A stretch of DNA of 64,000 bases from positions 310,001 through 374,000 of the forward strand of contig NZ_JABEQK010000003.1 of assembly GCF_014174275.1 (NCBI RefSeq), given 5' to 3'. This document shows, one piece after another, positions 17,915 to 27,069 of this stretch (within the stretch, counting starts at the first letter, position 1; every line of letters starts with the position of its first letter). A program made the position numbers and the translations under genes. The notes beneath the pieces are model-generated. The model was not told where the DNA came from. It saw only the letters and a list, made by a program, of their open reading frames with translations, and did no database searches. This DNA is from Gluconacetobacter takamatsuzukensis. GTDB lineage: Bacteria; Pseudomonadota; Alphaproteobacteria; Acetobacterales; Acetobacteraceae.

Positions 17915-19126
17915 ATGCGCGCTAGCACCCCGCCGGCAGCCGCCCCGGGCAGCCCGCCATTCGCCATCCTGCGCATCTTCCTCCGGCTGGGCTGCACCGC
18001 CTTCGGCGGCCCGATCGCCCATCTGGGCTATTTCCGGGCAGAATTCGTCGAGCGCCGGCAATGGCTGACCGAACAGGCCTATGCCGACCTGGTCGCCCTG
18101 TCGCAATTCCTCCCCGGACCGGCCTCCAGCCAGACCGGCTTCGGGATCGGCCTGATCCGGGGCGGGCTGGCCGGCGGCATCGCGGCCTGGATCGGCTTCA
18201 CCCTTCCCTCGGCGGCGCTGCTGGTCGCCTTCTCCTACGGCGCCGGCACTATCGCGGCGACCGCTTCCGGGGCCGGCCTGCTCCACGGGCTCAAGCTCGC
18301 GACCGTGGCCATCGTCGCGCAGGCCGTCATGGGCATGGCGCGCAGCCTGTGCCCGGATCGCACGCGCGCCACCATCGCCACGGCCGCGATGGTAACGATG
18401 CTGCTCGCGCCGGGCGCCCTCTTCCAGTTCGGCACCATCCTCGCCGGCGGCATCGCGGGCCGCCTGCTGTGCCAGGGTCCGCGCCCGATGCCGCCCGACA
18501 CGCTGCGCCTGCCGCAGTCCCGGCGCGCGGCCATCGGCTGCTTGGTGTTGTTCCTGGGGCTGCTGGCCTTCGCGTTCATCCCCATGCCCCCCGGCCCGGT
18601 CGCGCTGTTCGACGCGTTCTACCGCTCGGGCGCGCTGGTGTTCGGCGGCGGCCACGTCGTGCTGCCCCTGTTGCGCGAGGCCGTCGTCACGCCCGGATGG
18701 GTGTCCGACAGCGCCTTCCTGGCCGGATACGGCGCCACACAGGCCGTCCCCGGCCCCCTCTTCACCTTCGCGGCCTATCTCGGCGCCATCGCCGGCATGC
18801 CGCCAGGCGGCGTGGCCGGCGCCCTGATCGCGCTCTGCGCCATCTTCCTGCCCGGTATTCTCTGCCTGCTGGGTGCCCTGCCCTTCTGGCACGATCTGCG
18901 CGGCCGACCGGGGACCCAGGCGGCAATGCGCGGCACCAACGCCGCCGTGGTGGGACTACTGGCCGCAGCCCTCTACGACCCGGTCTGGACCAGCGCCGTG
19001 CACGGGTCCGCCGATTGCGCGGTCGTGGCCATGGGCGTCGTCCTCCTCGTCGCCTGGCGCGCGCCGCCACTTCCCGTCGTGCTGCTTTCGGCGCTGGCCG
19101 GCCTGTTGCTGCCGATCCCCGCCTGA
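17915..19126 (+). CDS. chrA: Chromate transporter, ChrA family
   Basis: Inner-membrane efflux protein of the CHR superfamily, linked in studied members to chromate resistance. Two homologous CHR halves are visible: the first begins FLRLGCTAFGGPIAHLGYF with LSQFLPGPASSQTGFGIG, and the second has the FGGGHVVLPLL and TQAVPGPLFTFAAYLGA motifs. The 403-residue length matches long-chain, two-domain ChrA. It lies 17 bp after the VIT-family gene. Whether chromate is the physiological substrate cannot be told from sequence. Confidence 0.93.
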   Translation: MRASTPPAAAPGSPPFAILRIFLRLGCTAFGGPIAHLGYFRAEFVERRQWLTEQAYADLVALSQFLPGPASSQTGFGIGLIRGGLAGGIAAWIGFTLPSAALLVAFSYGAGTIAATASGAGLLHGLKLATVAIVAQAVMGMARSLCPDRTRATIATAAMVTMLLAPGALFQFGTILAGGIAGRLLCQGPRPMPPDTLRLPQSRRAAIGCLVLFLGLLAFAFIPMPPGPVALFDAFYRSGALVFGGGHVVLPLLREAVVTPGWVSDSAFLAGYGATQAVPGPLFTFAAYLGAIAGMPPGGVAGALIALCAIFLPGILCLLGALPFWHDLRGRPGTQAAMRGTNAAVVGLLAAALYDPVWTSAVHGSADCAVVAMGVVLLVAWRAPPLPVVLLSALAGLLLPIPA

Positions 19127-19229
19127 TCCCCCCTAGCCGATCACGCCTTCGCGATCACGGTCTGGTTATTCGGGCCGCGTGCCCCAACATCGAAAGGTGT
19201 GTGTGGCAACAGCGTAGGATTACCGACCG

Positions 19230-20600
19230 ATGAGCACCTATCGCACGATCAATCCGGCAACCGGCAAGACCGAGAAAGTCTTCGACCTGCACAGCGACCG
19301 ACAGCTCCAGGAAAAACTGGAAATCGCCCATCAGCTCTGGAAGGATGACTGGCGTCACCGCAGCTTCGCCCAACGCCGCGCCATCGTGGGCAGGGCCGCC
19401 GACATCCTGCGCCGCGACAAGGAAAAACATGCGCGCCTGATTTCCATCGAAATGGGCAAGATTCTTCCCGAAGCGATTGCCGAGATCGAACTCTCGGCCG
19501 ACATCCTGACCTACTACGCCGAAAAGGCGGAACATTTCCTCGCCCCGATGAAGCTGGACGTCGCCCAGGGCCACGCCACGGTGCTGAGCCAGCCGCTGGG
19601 CGTGATCTATTGTGTCGAGCCCTGGAATTTTCCCTATTACCAGCTCGCGCGCGTTGCCGCCCCCAACCTGATGGCGGGCAATGTGGTGATGGTGAAGCAC
19701 GCCCCCGGCGTGCCGCAATGCGCCGAGACCTTCGAGGCCCTGTTCCTCGAGGCCGGGGCCCCGACAGGCGCCTACACCAACCTGTTCATCACCAACGACC
19801 AGTCCGAGACCCTGATCGCCCGCCCCGAAATCCGCGGCGTCGCCCTGACGGGCAGCGAGCGCGCCGGCAGCGCGGTGGCCGGCCAGGCCGGCCGCGCGCT
19901 CAAGAAAAGCACGATGGAACTTGGCGGCGCCGATGCCTTCATCGTGCTCGACGATGCCGACCTGGACGACGTCATCCCGCGCGCCGTCGCGGGCCGCATG
20001 TCCAATAACGGCCAGGTCTGCACCGCCGCCAAGCGGATGATCGTCCACGATTCCCTGGTCGACGAATTCACGATCCGCCTGGAAAAGGCCATCGGCGAAT
20101 TCCGCTACGGCGACCCGCTGCAACAGGGCGTGACCCACGGCCCGATGAGCAGCGAGGACGCGATGAAACGCGCGATCTCCCAGGTCGAAAAGGCGGTGAA
20201 GCATGGCGCCACCCTCGTAACCGGCGGCAAGCGCCTGAAGCAGGAAGGCTTCTTCATGGGCGCCGCGATCCTCACGAGCGTGACCCGCGACAACCCGATC
20301 TTCCATGAGGAGATCTTCGGCCCCGTCGCCACCATCTATCCCGTCGGGACCGAGGCCGAAGCCATCGCCCTGGCCAACGATTCGGCCTACGGGCTCGGCG
20401 GCTCGGTGCATACCCGCAACGTCGCGCGCGGCCGCAAGGTGGCCGAGCAGATCGAAACCGGCATGGTCTTCGTCAACGACATCACCGGCTCCGCCCCCGA
20501 CCTGCCCTTCGGCGGTATCGGAAATTCGGGCTACGGCCGCGAATTGTCGCAATTCGGGATCACCGAATTCGTCAACCACAAGCTCATTCACACGCCCTGA
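19230..20600 (+). CDS. NAD(P)-dependent succinate-semialdehyde dehydrogenase-like aldehyde dehydrogenase
   Basis: Aldehyde dehydrogenase of the GabD/Sad (YneI) type, oxidising succinate semialdehyde or a similar aldehyde to the acid. The catalytic cysteine is in NNGQVCTAAKR (Cys264), the general-base Glu is in MELGGAD (Glu230), and the cofactor region has EPWNFPYYQLARV. The protein is 456 residues, the Sad-type length, shorter than GabD. It stands alone with 103 bp before it, and an MHS-type transporter follows 183 bp later on the same strand. The family is certain, the exact substrate is moderately supported. Confidence 0.88.
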   Translation: MSTYRTINPATGKTEKVFDLHSDRQLQEKLEIAHQLWKDDWRHRSFAQRRAIVGRAADILRRDKEKHARLISIEMGKILPEAIAEIELSADILTYYAEKAEHFLAPMKLDVAQGHATVLSQPLGVIYCVEPWNFPYYQLARVAAPNLMAGNVVMVKHAPGVPQCAETFEALFLEAGAPTGAYTNLFITNDQSETLIARPEIRGVALTGSERAGSAVAGQAGRALKKSTMELGGADAFIVLDDADLDDVIPRAVAGRMSNNGQVCTAAKRMIVHDSLVDEFTIRLEKAIGEFRYGDPLQQGVTHGPMSSEDAMKRAISQVEKAVKHGATLVTGGKRLKQEGFFMGAAILTSVTRDNPIFHEEIFGPVATIYPVGTEAEAIALANDSAYGLGGSVHTRNVARGRKVAEQIETGMVFVNDITGSAPDLPFGGIGNSGYGRELSQFGITEFVNHKLIHTP

Positions 20601-20719
20601 CCCCCGCCACTCCCCCGGCCCTCCAGGCTGCCCGCCCATACGCGGCAGCCACAGGGACCGGCGGGGGTCGTCCGGCCCGCTTCCAGAACGTTCCGAAACC
20701 GCCCATATTCGTGTCGCAT

Positions 20720-20748
20720 GCCCGCCCGGCCCTGACGGCCAGGCGGGC
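20720..20748 (+). terminator. Long hairpin between the aldehyde dehydrogenase and MFS genes
   Basis: GCCCGCC, C, GGCC (20720-20731) pairs with GGCC, A, GGCGGGC (20737-20748) around a 5-nt loop, giving 11 paired bases with one mismatch. It lies 119 bp after the dehydrogenase stop and 35 bp before the transporter start. It may end the upstream transcript or form a 5'-leader structure for the transporter; no T-tract is present. Confidence 0.4.
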
Positions 20749-20783
20749 CCCCGCCGCACGGAACAGGACGGAAAGACGAAGCG

Positions 20784-22097
20784 ATGGCACAGAATGCGGG
20801 CCGGGCCCGGGCAGGCATCCTGATCGGCGCCGCCTGCGCGGGCAATTTCCTGGAATTCTACAATTTCATGGCCTACGCGTTCTTCGCGCCCATGATCGGC
20901 CATGCGTTCTTCCCCGGCGGTGCCGGCACGCTGGTGAACCTGCTCTACGCGCTGATGACATTCGCCGTGGGCTTCGTCATGCGCCCGCTGGGCGCGGTCA
21001 TCGTCGGGCGCTTCGCCCGGGCACGCGGGCAGCACGCGGCCCTGATGTCGACATTCGCCATGATGGGGCTGGGCTCGTTCCTGATTGCGGCGACACCCCC
21101 GGCGGCCTCCATCGGCATCGCAGCCCCGATCGTCATCATTTTCGCCCGCATGCTCCAGGGTTTTTCCGATGGCGGCGAAGTCGGACCGGCGACCGATCTG
21201 CTCTATTCCGCAGCCCCCGGCGGCCTCGGCGGCGTCTTCGGCACGCTTCAGTACATGACGCAGCTGCTCGGCAGCCTGCTCGCCGTCCTGCTGGGCCTTG
21301 TCCTGTCTCTCACCATGTCGCACGATGCCCTGTTCGCGTGGGGCTGGCGGGTGCCCTTCATCCTCGGACTCGTCATCGTCCCGGCAGGCCTTTTCCTTCG
21401 CAGCCTTGCCGCGGGCCACGCCATCGCCCCCCATCGCCACCCGGCATCCTCGCCCGAGGACCGGCGCGCGGTCCGCAAGGTGATCCTGTTCGTGTTCCTC
21501 GCCATCGTCAGCGGAACCGTCTCCACCTATCTCCGCAGCTTCGGCGTCAGCTACGCGGTGTCGGTGCTCCATCTTTCGCCGGCAACCGGCATGGCCGCCA
21601 TGACGGCCGGCCTGGCCTTCGGCGCACTGAGCGTCCTCGCCAGCATGGCCTTCATCGCCCGCTATCCCGACCCGACCGGCATGGTGATCGGCGTGACCCT
21701 CCTGACGGGTGCCCTGTCGCCGATCGTCTATCATTACGCCATCCACCATCCGGGCCTCGGCAGCCAGATGGCGCTGAACATCTCCATGTTCGCCCTGTCG
21801 GGCTTCGTCATGAGCAGCATGTGGAAGACCGTGCTGGACGCCCTGCCGCCCCACAGCCGTTCCTTCCTGTTCGGCGTGATCTACGCAACCGCCGTCTCCG
21901 TGTTCGGCGGCCTGACCCAACCCGCCGTCACCTGGCTGATCGCCGTCAGCGGCAATCCGCTGTTCCCGGGCTGGATGATGGCGGCCATGGCCGGCCTGGG
22001 GCTGTTCAGCTATCTTCGTCTGCAGGCCCTGCAATTCCAGAAGACGCATGCCGCCCCGCGAGTGACCGCGCCCCTGAAAACCGGCGCCTCCTCATGA
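20784..22097 (+). CDS. MFS transporter, metabolite:H+ symporter (MHS) type
   Basis: Predicted 12-helix proton symporter for an organic acid or similar metabolite. The N-terminus GNFLEFYNFMAYAFFAPMIG is the typical first helix of the MHS subfamily (citrate, alpha-ketoglutarate, proline/betaine carriers), with RMLQGFSDGGEVGPATDLL in helix 4-5 and WGWRVPFILGLVIVP before the central loop. Start ATG 20784 is preceded by a purine-rich site (GGAAAG). The neighbouring aldehyde dehydrogenase could act on a product of the imported compound, but this is guesswork. It is convergent with the next gene, 24 bp apart. Confidence 0.88.
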   Translation: MAQNAGRARAGILIGAACAGNFLEFYNFMAYAFFAPMIGHAFFPGGAGTLVNLLYALMTFAVGFVMRPLGAVIVGRFARARGQHAALMSTFAMMGLGSFLIAATPPAASIGIAAPIVIIFARMLQGFSDGGEVGPATDLLYSAAPGGLGGVFGTLQYMTQLLGSLLAVLLGLVLSLTMSHDALFAWGWRVPFILGLVIVPAGLFLRSLAAGHAIAPHRHPASSPEDRRAVRKVILFVFLAIVSGTVSTYLRSFGVSYAVSVLHLSPATGMAAMTAGLAFGALSVLASMAFIARYPDPTGMVIGVTLLTGALSPIVYHYAIHHPGLGSQMALNISMFALSGFVMSSMWKTVLDALPPHSRSFLFGVIYATAVSVFGGLTQPAVTWLIAVSGNPLFPGWMMAAMAGLGLFSYLRLQALQFQKTHAAPRVTAPLKTGASS

Positions 22098-22121
22098 AAC
22101 ATCCCGGCAGAATCGCGATAT

Positions 22122-24005
22122 TCATCGGCCGCCCTGCCGCCAGCCCGCCAGCGCGGCCCGCAGCGCGGCAACCGGCGCCTGCCATGCCCGCTCCGGCACC
22201 TCGGGCCCGGCCTGCCTGAACTGCTCCAGCGACGGATACCACCGGCTGGTCCCGTTCCCCCAGCATGGCGGCGCCCCCCGGTCGAACGCGGCGGACCACC
22301 GCCAATCGCCCCCAAAGCGGTTCAGCAGCCAGACCGGCCGCCCCATCGCCCCCGCCAGATGCGCCATGGCGGTATCGACCGTGATCACCAGGTCCAGCCC
22401 GGCGACGACCCGCGCGGTCTCCAGCCAGTCGCCCGCGGCGGCCGGTTCCATGACAAAGGGCAGCGCCCCGGCAGCGACCCCATGCTGGAGACTGACGAAA
22501 CACAGCCCCCCGACATCCCCCAGCGGCGCAAGCACATGCGGCGGGATCGACCGCCTCCGGTCGAACCGAAACGCCGGGTTCCCCGCCCAGCACACCCCGA
22601 CCCGCAACCGCCCATCGCCTTCACCCACTGATGGCAGCAGATAGGGCGCAAAGGCCGGCACCTCCGCCATGCCCAGCAGATGCGGCAGGCTGGGCAACCC
22701 GCAACGGGCCGCCACATCGCCCGGCAGCGGCGTCCCGACCGGCCACAGCGTGCAGCGCGACGCGATCAACCCGTCCGGATCGGGCATGGTCCGCACCAGC
22801 CGATGCAGCGCCGGCGGCAGGTCCAGCACCACTTCCACCCGGCGCAGGCACTCCGGGAGATAGCGCAGGAACTGGATCGCATCGCCCACCCCCTGCTCGG
22901 CATGCAGCAGCAGGCGCCCCCCGGGCAGCGCCGATCCATCCCACGCTGCCACACCCGGCCAGCGCCTCTCGGGCAGCAGGCGCCCCCGCGCCTCCAGATG
23001 CCGCCACCCCTCCGCCATCGCCCCCCGCGCCAGCAGCAGCGTGCCCAGGTTGAATTCCGCCCGCGCCCCCTCCACGCCCCGTCCCGCCACCGGGTCGGCC
23101 GTCACGCCGCGCAGCAGTTCCTCGGCTGCCGCATCGTCGCCCAGCTCGGCCAGGATGGTCGCGTCGTTGACGGCAATCCGGACATCCTCCGGCGCGCATC
23201 GCCGCGACCGCGCCAGCGCCTCGCCCGCCCGTGGCAGATCGCCCAGCGCCATCCGCACCAGCCCCAGATTGTTCAGCGTCTCGGCCACGTCCGGCGCCAA
23301 CCGGTCGGCCTGCTCCAGCGCCACCAACGCCTCGTCATGCCGGTTCAGCGCAAACAGCACGGCACCATGATTCGCCCACGCCGCCCCCTGGTCCGGGCAC
23401 AGATCCCGCACCAGCCGGTAGAGGCCCTCCGCCTCCCCATGCTGCCCCCGCTCCGACAGCAGCACCGCCAGCGCGTGTAGCCGCCCGGCATCCGGCGCGG
23501 CGAACAGCCCGGCCGACGCCACCAGCCGCCCCGCGATCCCGGCTCCGCCGGCCATAATCGCCGCCCGCCCCCAGTCCAGCAGCAGCGCGGGGTCGCCCGG
23601 CCGCAGGCCCAGCGCGGCACGCAGGCTCGCCTCGGCCTCGCTCCAGCGTCCCATCTCCCCCAGCACGGCGGCGAGGGCGGCATGGGCGCGCGCGTCGCGC
23701 GGCTCGCGCAGGGTCGCGACATGCAGGGCGGCGCGGCCGGGCTCCAGATGCCCCTGCTCATGCAGCGCGCACCCCAGGGTGATATGGAAATGCGCGGCCG
23801 GCAGGCTCGCGATCGCCCGCCCCGCCAGCCCGATCGCCAGGTCCGGCCGGCCCGACGCACGGGCGACACAGGCCATGCCGTGCAGGATCTCCGGGTCGTC
23901 CGGTGCGTCGGCCAGCGCCGCGCGCAGCAGGGACGCGGCGCCGTCGCGGTCGCCTGCCGCCAGCCTCGCCATCGCCCCGGCCACCCTGTCCTGTCGTCCG
24001 TCCAT
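22122..24005 (-). CDS. TPR protein with C-terminal glycosyltransferase-9-like domain
   Basis: The first ~370 residues are tandem tetratricopeptide repeats (alternating helices such as ALAADPGD-like and LLLDWGRAAIMAGG). The last ~250 residues resemble ADP-heptose/O-GlcNAc-type glycosyltransferases: GVCWAGNPAFRFDRRRSIP, CFVSLQHG, LDLVITVDTAMAHLAGAMG and a final WYPSLEQFRQ. This two-part architecture is common in alphaproteobacteria, often in surface polysaccharide or flagellin glycosylation settings, though nothing here fixes a substrate. ATG 24005 (627 residues) was chosen because the reading frame beyond it would run into the divergent carboxypeptidase gene. The protein is probably cytosolic. 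Confidence 0.82.
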   Translation of the reverse strand: MDGRQDRVAGAMARLAAGDRDGAASLLRAALADAPDDPEILHGMACVARASGRPDLAIGLAGRAIASLPAAHFHITLGCALHEQGHLEPGRAALHVATLREPRDARAHAALAAVLGEMGRWSEAEASLRAALGLRPGDPALLLDWGRAAIMAGGAGIAGRLVASAGLFAAPDAGRLHALAVLLSERGQHGEAEGLYRLVRDLCPDQGAAWANHGAVLFALNRHDEALVALEQADRLAPDVAETLNNLGLVRMALGDLPRAGEALARSRRCAPEDVRIAVNDATILAELGDDAAAEELLRGVTADPVAGRGVEGARAEFNLGTLLLARGAMAEGWRHLEARGRLLPERRWPGVAAWDGSALPGGRLLLHAEQGVGDAIQFLRYLPECLRRVEVVLDLPPALHRLVRTMPDPDGLIASRCTLWPVGTPLPGDVAARCGLPSLPHLLGMAEVPAFAPYLLPSVGEGDGRLRVGVCWAGNPAFRFDRRRSIPPHVLAPLGDVGGLCFVSLQHGVAAGALPFVMEPAAAGDWLETARVVAGLDLVITVDTAMAHLAGAMGRPVWLLNRFGGDWRWSAAFDRGAPPCWGNGTSRWYPSLEQFRQAGPEVPERAWQAPVAALRAALAGWRQGGR

Positions 24006-24083
24006 TCCGTTCGTCCCGGTTGCATCCGCCGCCCGCCATCGCCCAGAGTGCGACAGCCCGTCCCGTTCGCAAGAAGAGAGACC

Positions 24084-25580
24084 ATGCCACAAAGCGCTTA
24101 CCAGGACCTGACCAGCCATTTCGCCCGCATCGGGCGCATCCGCAATGCGCTGGGCATCCTGGGATGGGACAAGGATGTGATGATGCCCTCCGGTGCCGCC
24201 GACAGCCGCACCGACAGCATCGCCACCCTCAGCGTCCTGTGCCACGACATGCTGACCGACCCGCGCGTCGGCGAATTGCTGGAACGCGCGGAAGCCCCGG
24301 CCGGCTCGTGGGAGGCCGCGAACCTGCACGAAATGCGGCGCGCCTGGCTGCACGCCGCCTCGGTCCCCGCCGAACTGGTCGAGGCCTCGTCCCGCGCCGC
24401 ATCGCGGTGCGAGGTCGCATGGCGCACCGCCCGCCGCGATGGCGATTTCGCCGCCCTGCTGCCGCTCCTGTCCGACGTGCTGGACCGCACGCGCGAACTG
24501 GCCATCGTCAAGGGCGCGGCACTGGGCCTGCCGCCCTACGACGCGCTACTGGACCAGTACGACCCCGGCACCCGCCGCACCGATATCGACCCGGTCTTCG
24601 CCGAATTGCGCCGCGACCTCCCCGGCCTGATCGCCGAGGCCCAGGCCCACCAGGCCACCCTGCCCCCGGTCGTCGCCCCCACCGGCCCCTTCCCCGTGGC
24701 GCAACAGGAGGCATTGGGCCGGCAAATCATGACGGCGCTGGGCTTCGACATGGCGCGCGGCCGGCTGGATGTCAGCATCCACCCGTTCTGCGGCGGGGCC
24801 GAGGACGATGTGCGCATCACCACCCGCTACGACGACGCGGATTTCCTCTCCGCCCTGATGGGCGTAGTGCACGAGACTGGGCACGCGCTCTACGAACAGG
24901 GCCTGCCGGCGGCATGGCACACCCTGCCCGTCGGCCAGTCCCGGGGCATGAGCCTGCACGAGAGCCAGTCGCTGCTGATGGAAATGCAGATCGCGCGCTC
25001 CCGCCCCTTCATCGACTGGGTCGCCCCCCTGCTGCGCGAGACGTTCGGCGCGGCCGCGACCGATCCGGGCTGGTCGGCCGACGCGCTGTATCGCACCGTC
25101 ACACAGGTCAAGCCCGGCTTCATCCGCGTCGATGCCGACGAGATCACCTACCCCGCCCATGTGCTGGTCCGCTACGAGCTGGAAACCGCGCTGATCGACG
25201 GCACATTGCCCCTGCGCGACCTGCCGGAAGCCTTCAATGCCGGCATCCGCGACCTGCTGGGACTGGACGTGCCCAACGACCGGCTGGGCTGCCTGCAGGA
25301 TATCCACTGGCCCTCGGGCGCATGGGGCTATTTCCCCACCTACACGCTGGGCGCGATCCTGGCCGCGCAACTGCGCCAGGCGGCGTTCGACGCCGATCCC
25401 GCCATCGCGCAGGGCATCGCGCACGGCGATTTCGCGCCCCTGGTCGCGTGGCTGCGCGAACATGTGCACGGCCAGGCCAGCCGCCTGTCCACCGCCGGGA
25501 TCGTGGCCGCCGCCACCGGCGCCCCGCCCTCCACCGCCGCCTATCGCACCCATCTGCGCGAACGCTACTGCGGCGCCTAG
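24084..25580 (+). CDS. Carboxypeptidase M32
   Basis: Metal-dependent carboxypeptidase of family M32 (Taq carboxypeptidase type), removing C-terminal residues from peptides in the cytosol. The zinc site HETGH is at residues 263-267, followed about 30 residues later by SLHESQSLLME with the third ligand Glu, and the family motifs DVSIHPFCGGA and RVDADEITYPAHVLVRYELE are present. Length 498 is normal. ATG 24084 follows a purine-rich site (AAGAGAG) and lies 78 bp from the divergent TPR gene. The next gene is convergent. Confidence 0.95.
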   Translation: MPQSAYQDLTSHFARIGRIRNALGILGWDKDVMMPSGAADSRTDSIATLSVLCHDMLTDPRVGELLERAEAPAGSWEAANLHEMRRAWLHAASVPAELVEASSRAASRCEVAWRTARRDGDFAALLPLLSDVLDRTRELAIVKGAALGLPPYDALLDQYDPGTRRTDIDPVFAELRRDLPGLIAEAQAHQATLPPVVAPTGPFPVAQQEALGRQIMTALGFDMARGRLDVSIHPFCGGAEDDVRITTRYDDADFLSALMGVVHETGHALYEQGLPAAWHTLPVGQSRGMSLHESQSLLMEMQIARSRPFIDWVAPLLRETFGAAATDPGWSADALYRTVTQVKPGFIRVDADEITYPAHVLVRYELETALIDGTLPLRDLPEAFNAGIRDLLGLDVPNDRLGCLQDIHWPSGAWGYFPTYTLGAILAAQLRQAAFDADPAIAQGIAHGDFAPLVAWLREHVHGQASRLSTAGIVAAATGAPPSTAAYRTHLRERYCGA

Positions 25581-25598
25581 GCAGCGGCACGGTAGCGC

Positions 25599-26915
25599 CT
25601 ACCGCGCCACGACCGACGCAACGCCCTTCGCCCGCGCGTAGCAGGCATTGATGAAATGCGCGGGGTTCGGCGTCAGCCCCGCGAACATGATGTCCTTGCG
25701 CACATACAGCGTCTTCCGGCCGATCTTCACCAGCGGCAGCACCGCGTGGCTCCCCGCCCCCCGCGCCAGTTGCGGGTCGGCGGCCCAGGCCCGGCTGATG
25801 GCCGCCACCCGCGTCAGGTCCGCGATGCAGACCGCAAGATGCACCCCCACCAGCATGACAGCCATCACCCCGACCAGCCGGTCCCGCACCGGGCCAACCG
25901 GCCGCAGCAGGAACAGCGCCGCCACATAGCAGACCAGAAACATGCTGGCCGGAAACGACACGCGCGCCGCAAGCGCCGCGCGCGGCACGCCAAGCAGCGT
26001 GGCCATGTAGACCAGTGCGAGAGGCAGGAAGACCCAGCCCCTCCCGGCAGCAAGCACCCGCCCGCCCGCCGGGCGCCCCACGAAACAGAGCACAATCAGC
26101 ACCAGCGCAACGATCCAGCAGGGATCGAACAGGCTGCCCAGGTTGCTGACAATCCCGGCAACGCGATCCATCGCCGAACTCGACGCCACGACATGGGTGC
26201 GGGCAAAATTGCCCGGCGCCCCCAGCAGCACCATCGTCCCCAGCACCTGCCCCACGATCAGGGCCAGCGGAACAGGCCGCCCTTGCCGCCGCTGCCGCAC
26301 CCCGTAAAGCGCGAAGACGCCCGACATCGCCAGCGACAGCGGCTCCAGAAAATTCGCGATAAAGAAGGCAAAGGGCCCGATCCAGAAACGCCCCGTCGCC
26401 CGCCCCTCCAGCATCCGCCGCAGCAGCCACAGCTCACCGGCCACGGGCCACAGATAGCCGATGGCGCCGGTCTTCCACAGCGCCACCTCCCCGATGGTCC
26501 GCGGCAGCCACCACACCAGAAGCCCCACGACGACCATGTCGGTCACACCGGCCAGAAAACCGCGTGATGCCTTCACGGGGTTCCCGCCCGCGATCCATCC
26601 CAGACGCAGCACGGTGTCGATCAGCCCGACGAAGACAAGCGCGTTGAGGATATCGAACCCGATCATCCACCATGGCGGCAGGGTGGCGAGGGCGAAATAG
26701 GTCAGGGCGGTGGCGAAAAACCGGCCGGTCCACTGGAAATAATCCCGCCAGGCCAGCAGGACCGGGCTCGTCAGGCTGAACGGCGCGGTGCGGCAGTAAT
26801 CGTCGGCCCATAGCGGCGTGACGATATTCGCCCAGACCAGGAACAGGAAGCACAGGCCCAACCCCACGGCATGACCACGGTCGGCAAGCGGGAAGCGACG
26901 CAGTCTGGCACTCAT
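25599..26915 (-). CDS. Polytopic membrane protein, DUF6056-like
   Basis: A 438-residue protein with about ten hydrophobic segments. Its first loop has the motif LWADDYCRTAP followed by WTGRF, which I associate with the DUF6056 family, sometimes grouped with GT-C-type glycosyltransferase-like membrane proteins because of the acidic pair after the first helix. A function in lipid-linked sugar transfer is possible but not shown. ATG 26915 was chosen because the frame further upstream (to 27341) is antisense to the next gene and lacks hydrophobic segments. It is divergent from the secreted protein gene at 27070 and convergent with the carboxypeptidase. Confidence 0.7.
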   Translation of the reverse strand: MSARLRRFPLADRGHAVGLGLCFLFLVWANIVTPLWADDYCRTAPFSLTSPVLLAWRDYFQWTGRFFATALTYFALATLPPWWMIGFDILNALVFVGLIDTVLRLGWIAGGNPVKASRGFLAGVTDMVVVGLLVWWLPRTIGEVALWKTGAIGYLWPVAGELWLLRRMLEGRATGRFWIGPFAFFIANFLEPLSLAMSGVFALYGVRQRRQGRPVPLALIVGQVLGTMVLLGAPGNFARTHVVASSSAMDRVAGIVSNLGSLFDPCWIVALVLIVLCFVGRPAGGRVLAAGRGWVFLPLALVYMATLLGVPRAALAARVSFPASMFLVCYVAALFLLRPVGPVRDRLVGVMAVMLVGVHLAVCIADLTRVAAISRAWAADPQLARGAGSHAVLPLVKIGRKTLYVRKDIMFAGLTPNPAHFINACYARAKGVASVVAR

Positions 26916-27069
26916 GACCGCGTAGTTGGCCGGCACACCCGACCCTGTCAAGCAATCCCCAGGCCCTCCGCCGGCCGCGCCGTTCCGGGCCATTCGCGCC
27001 AGCGTCCCCGCATGCGGGGCCCTGCCCCTCTCGCCCGACAGGTTGCCTTCGGCGGGCGATCGTGGCGAC

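Noticed and set aside
19155-22049. 964-codon minus-strand frame across the aldehyde dehydrogenase and MFS genes
   Set aside because: Antisense to two clear genes, repetitive His/Gly/Asp/Gln composition.
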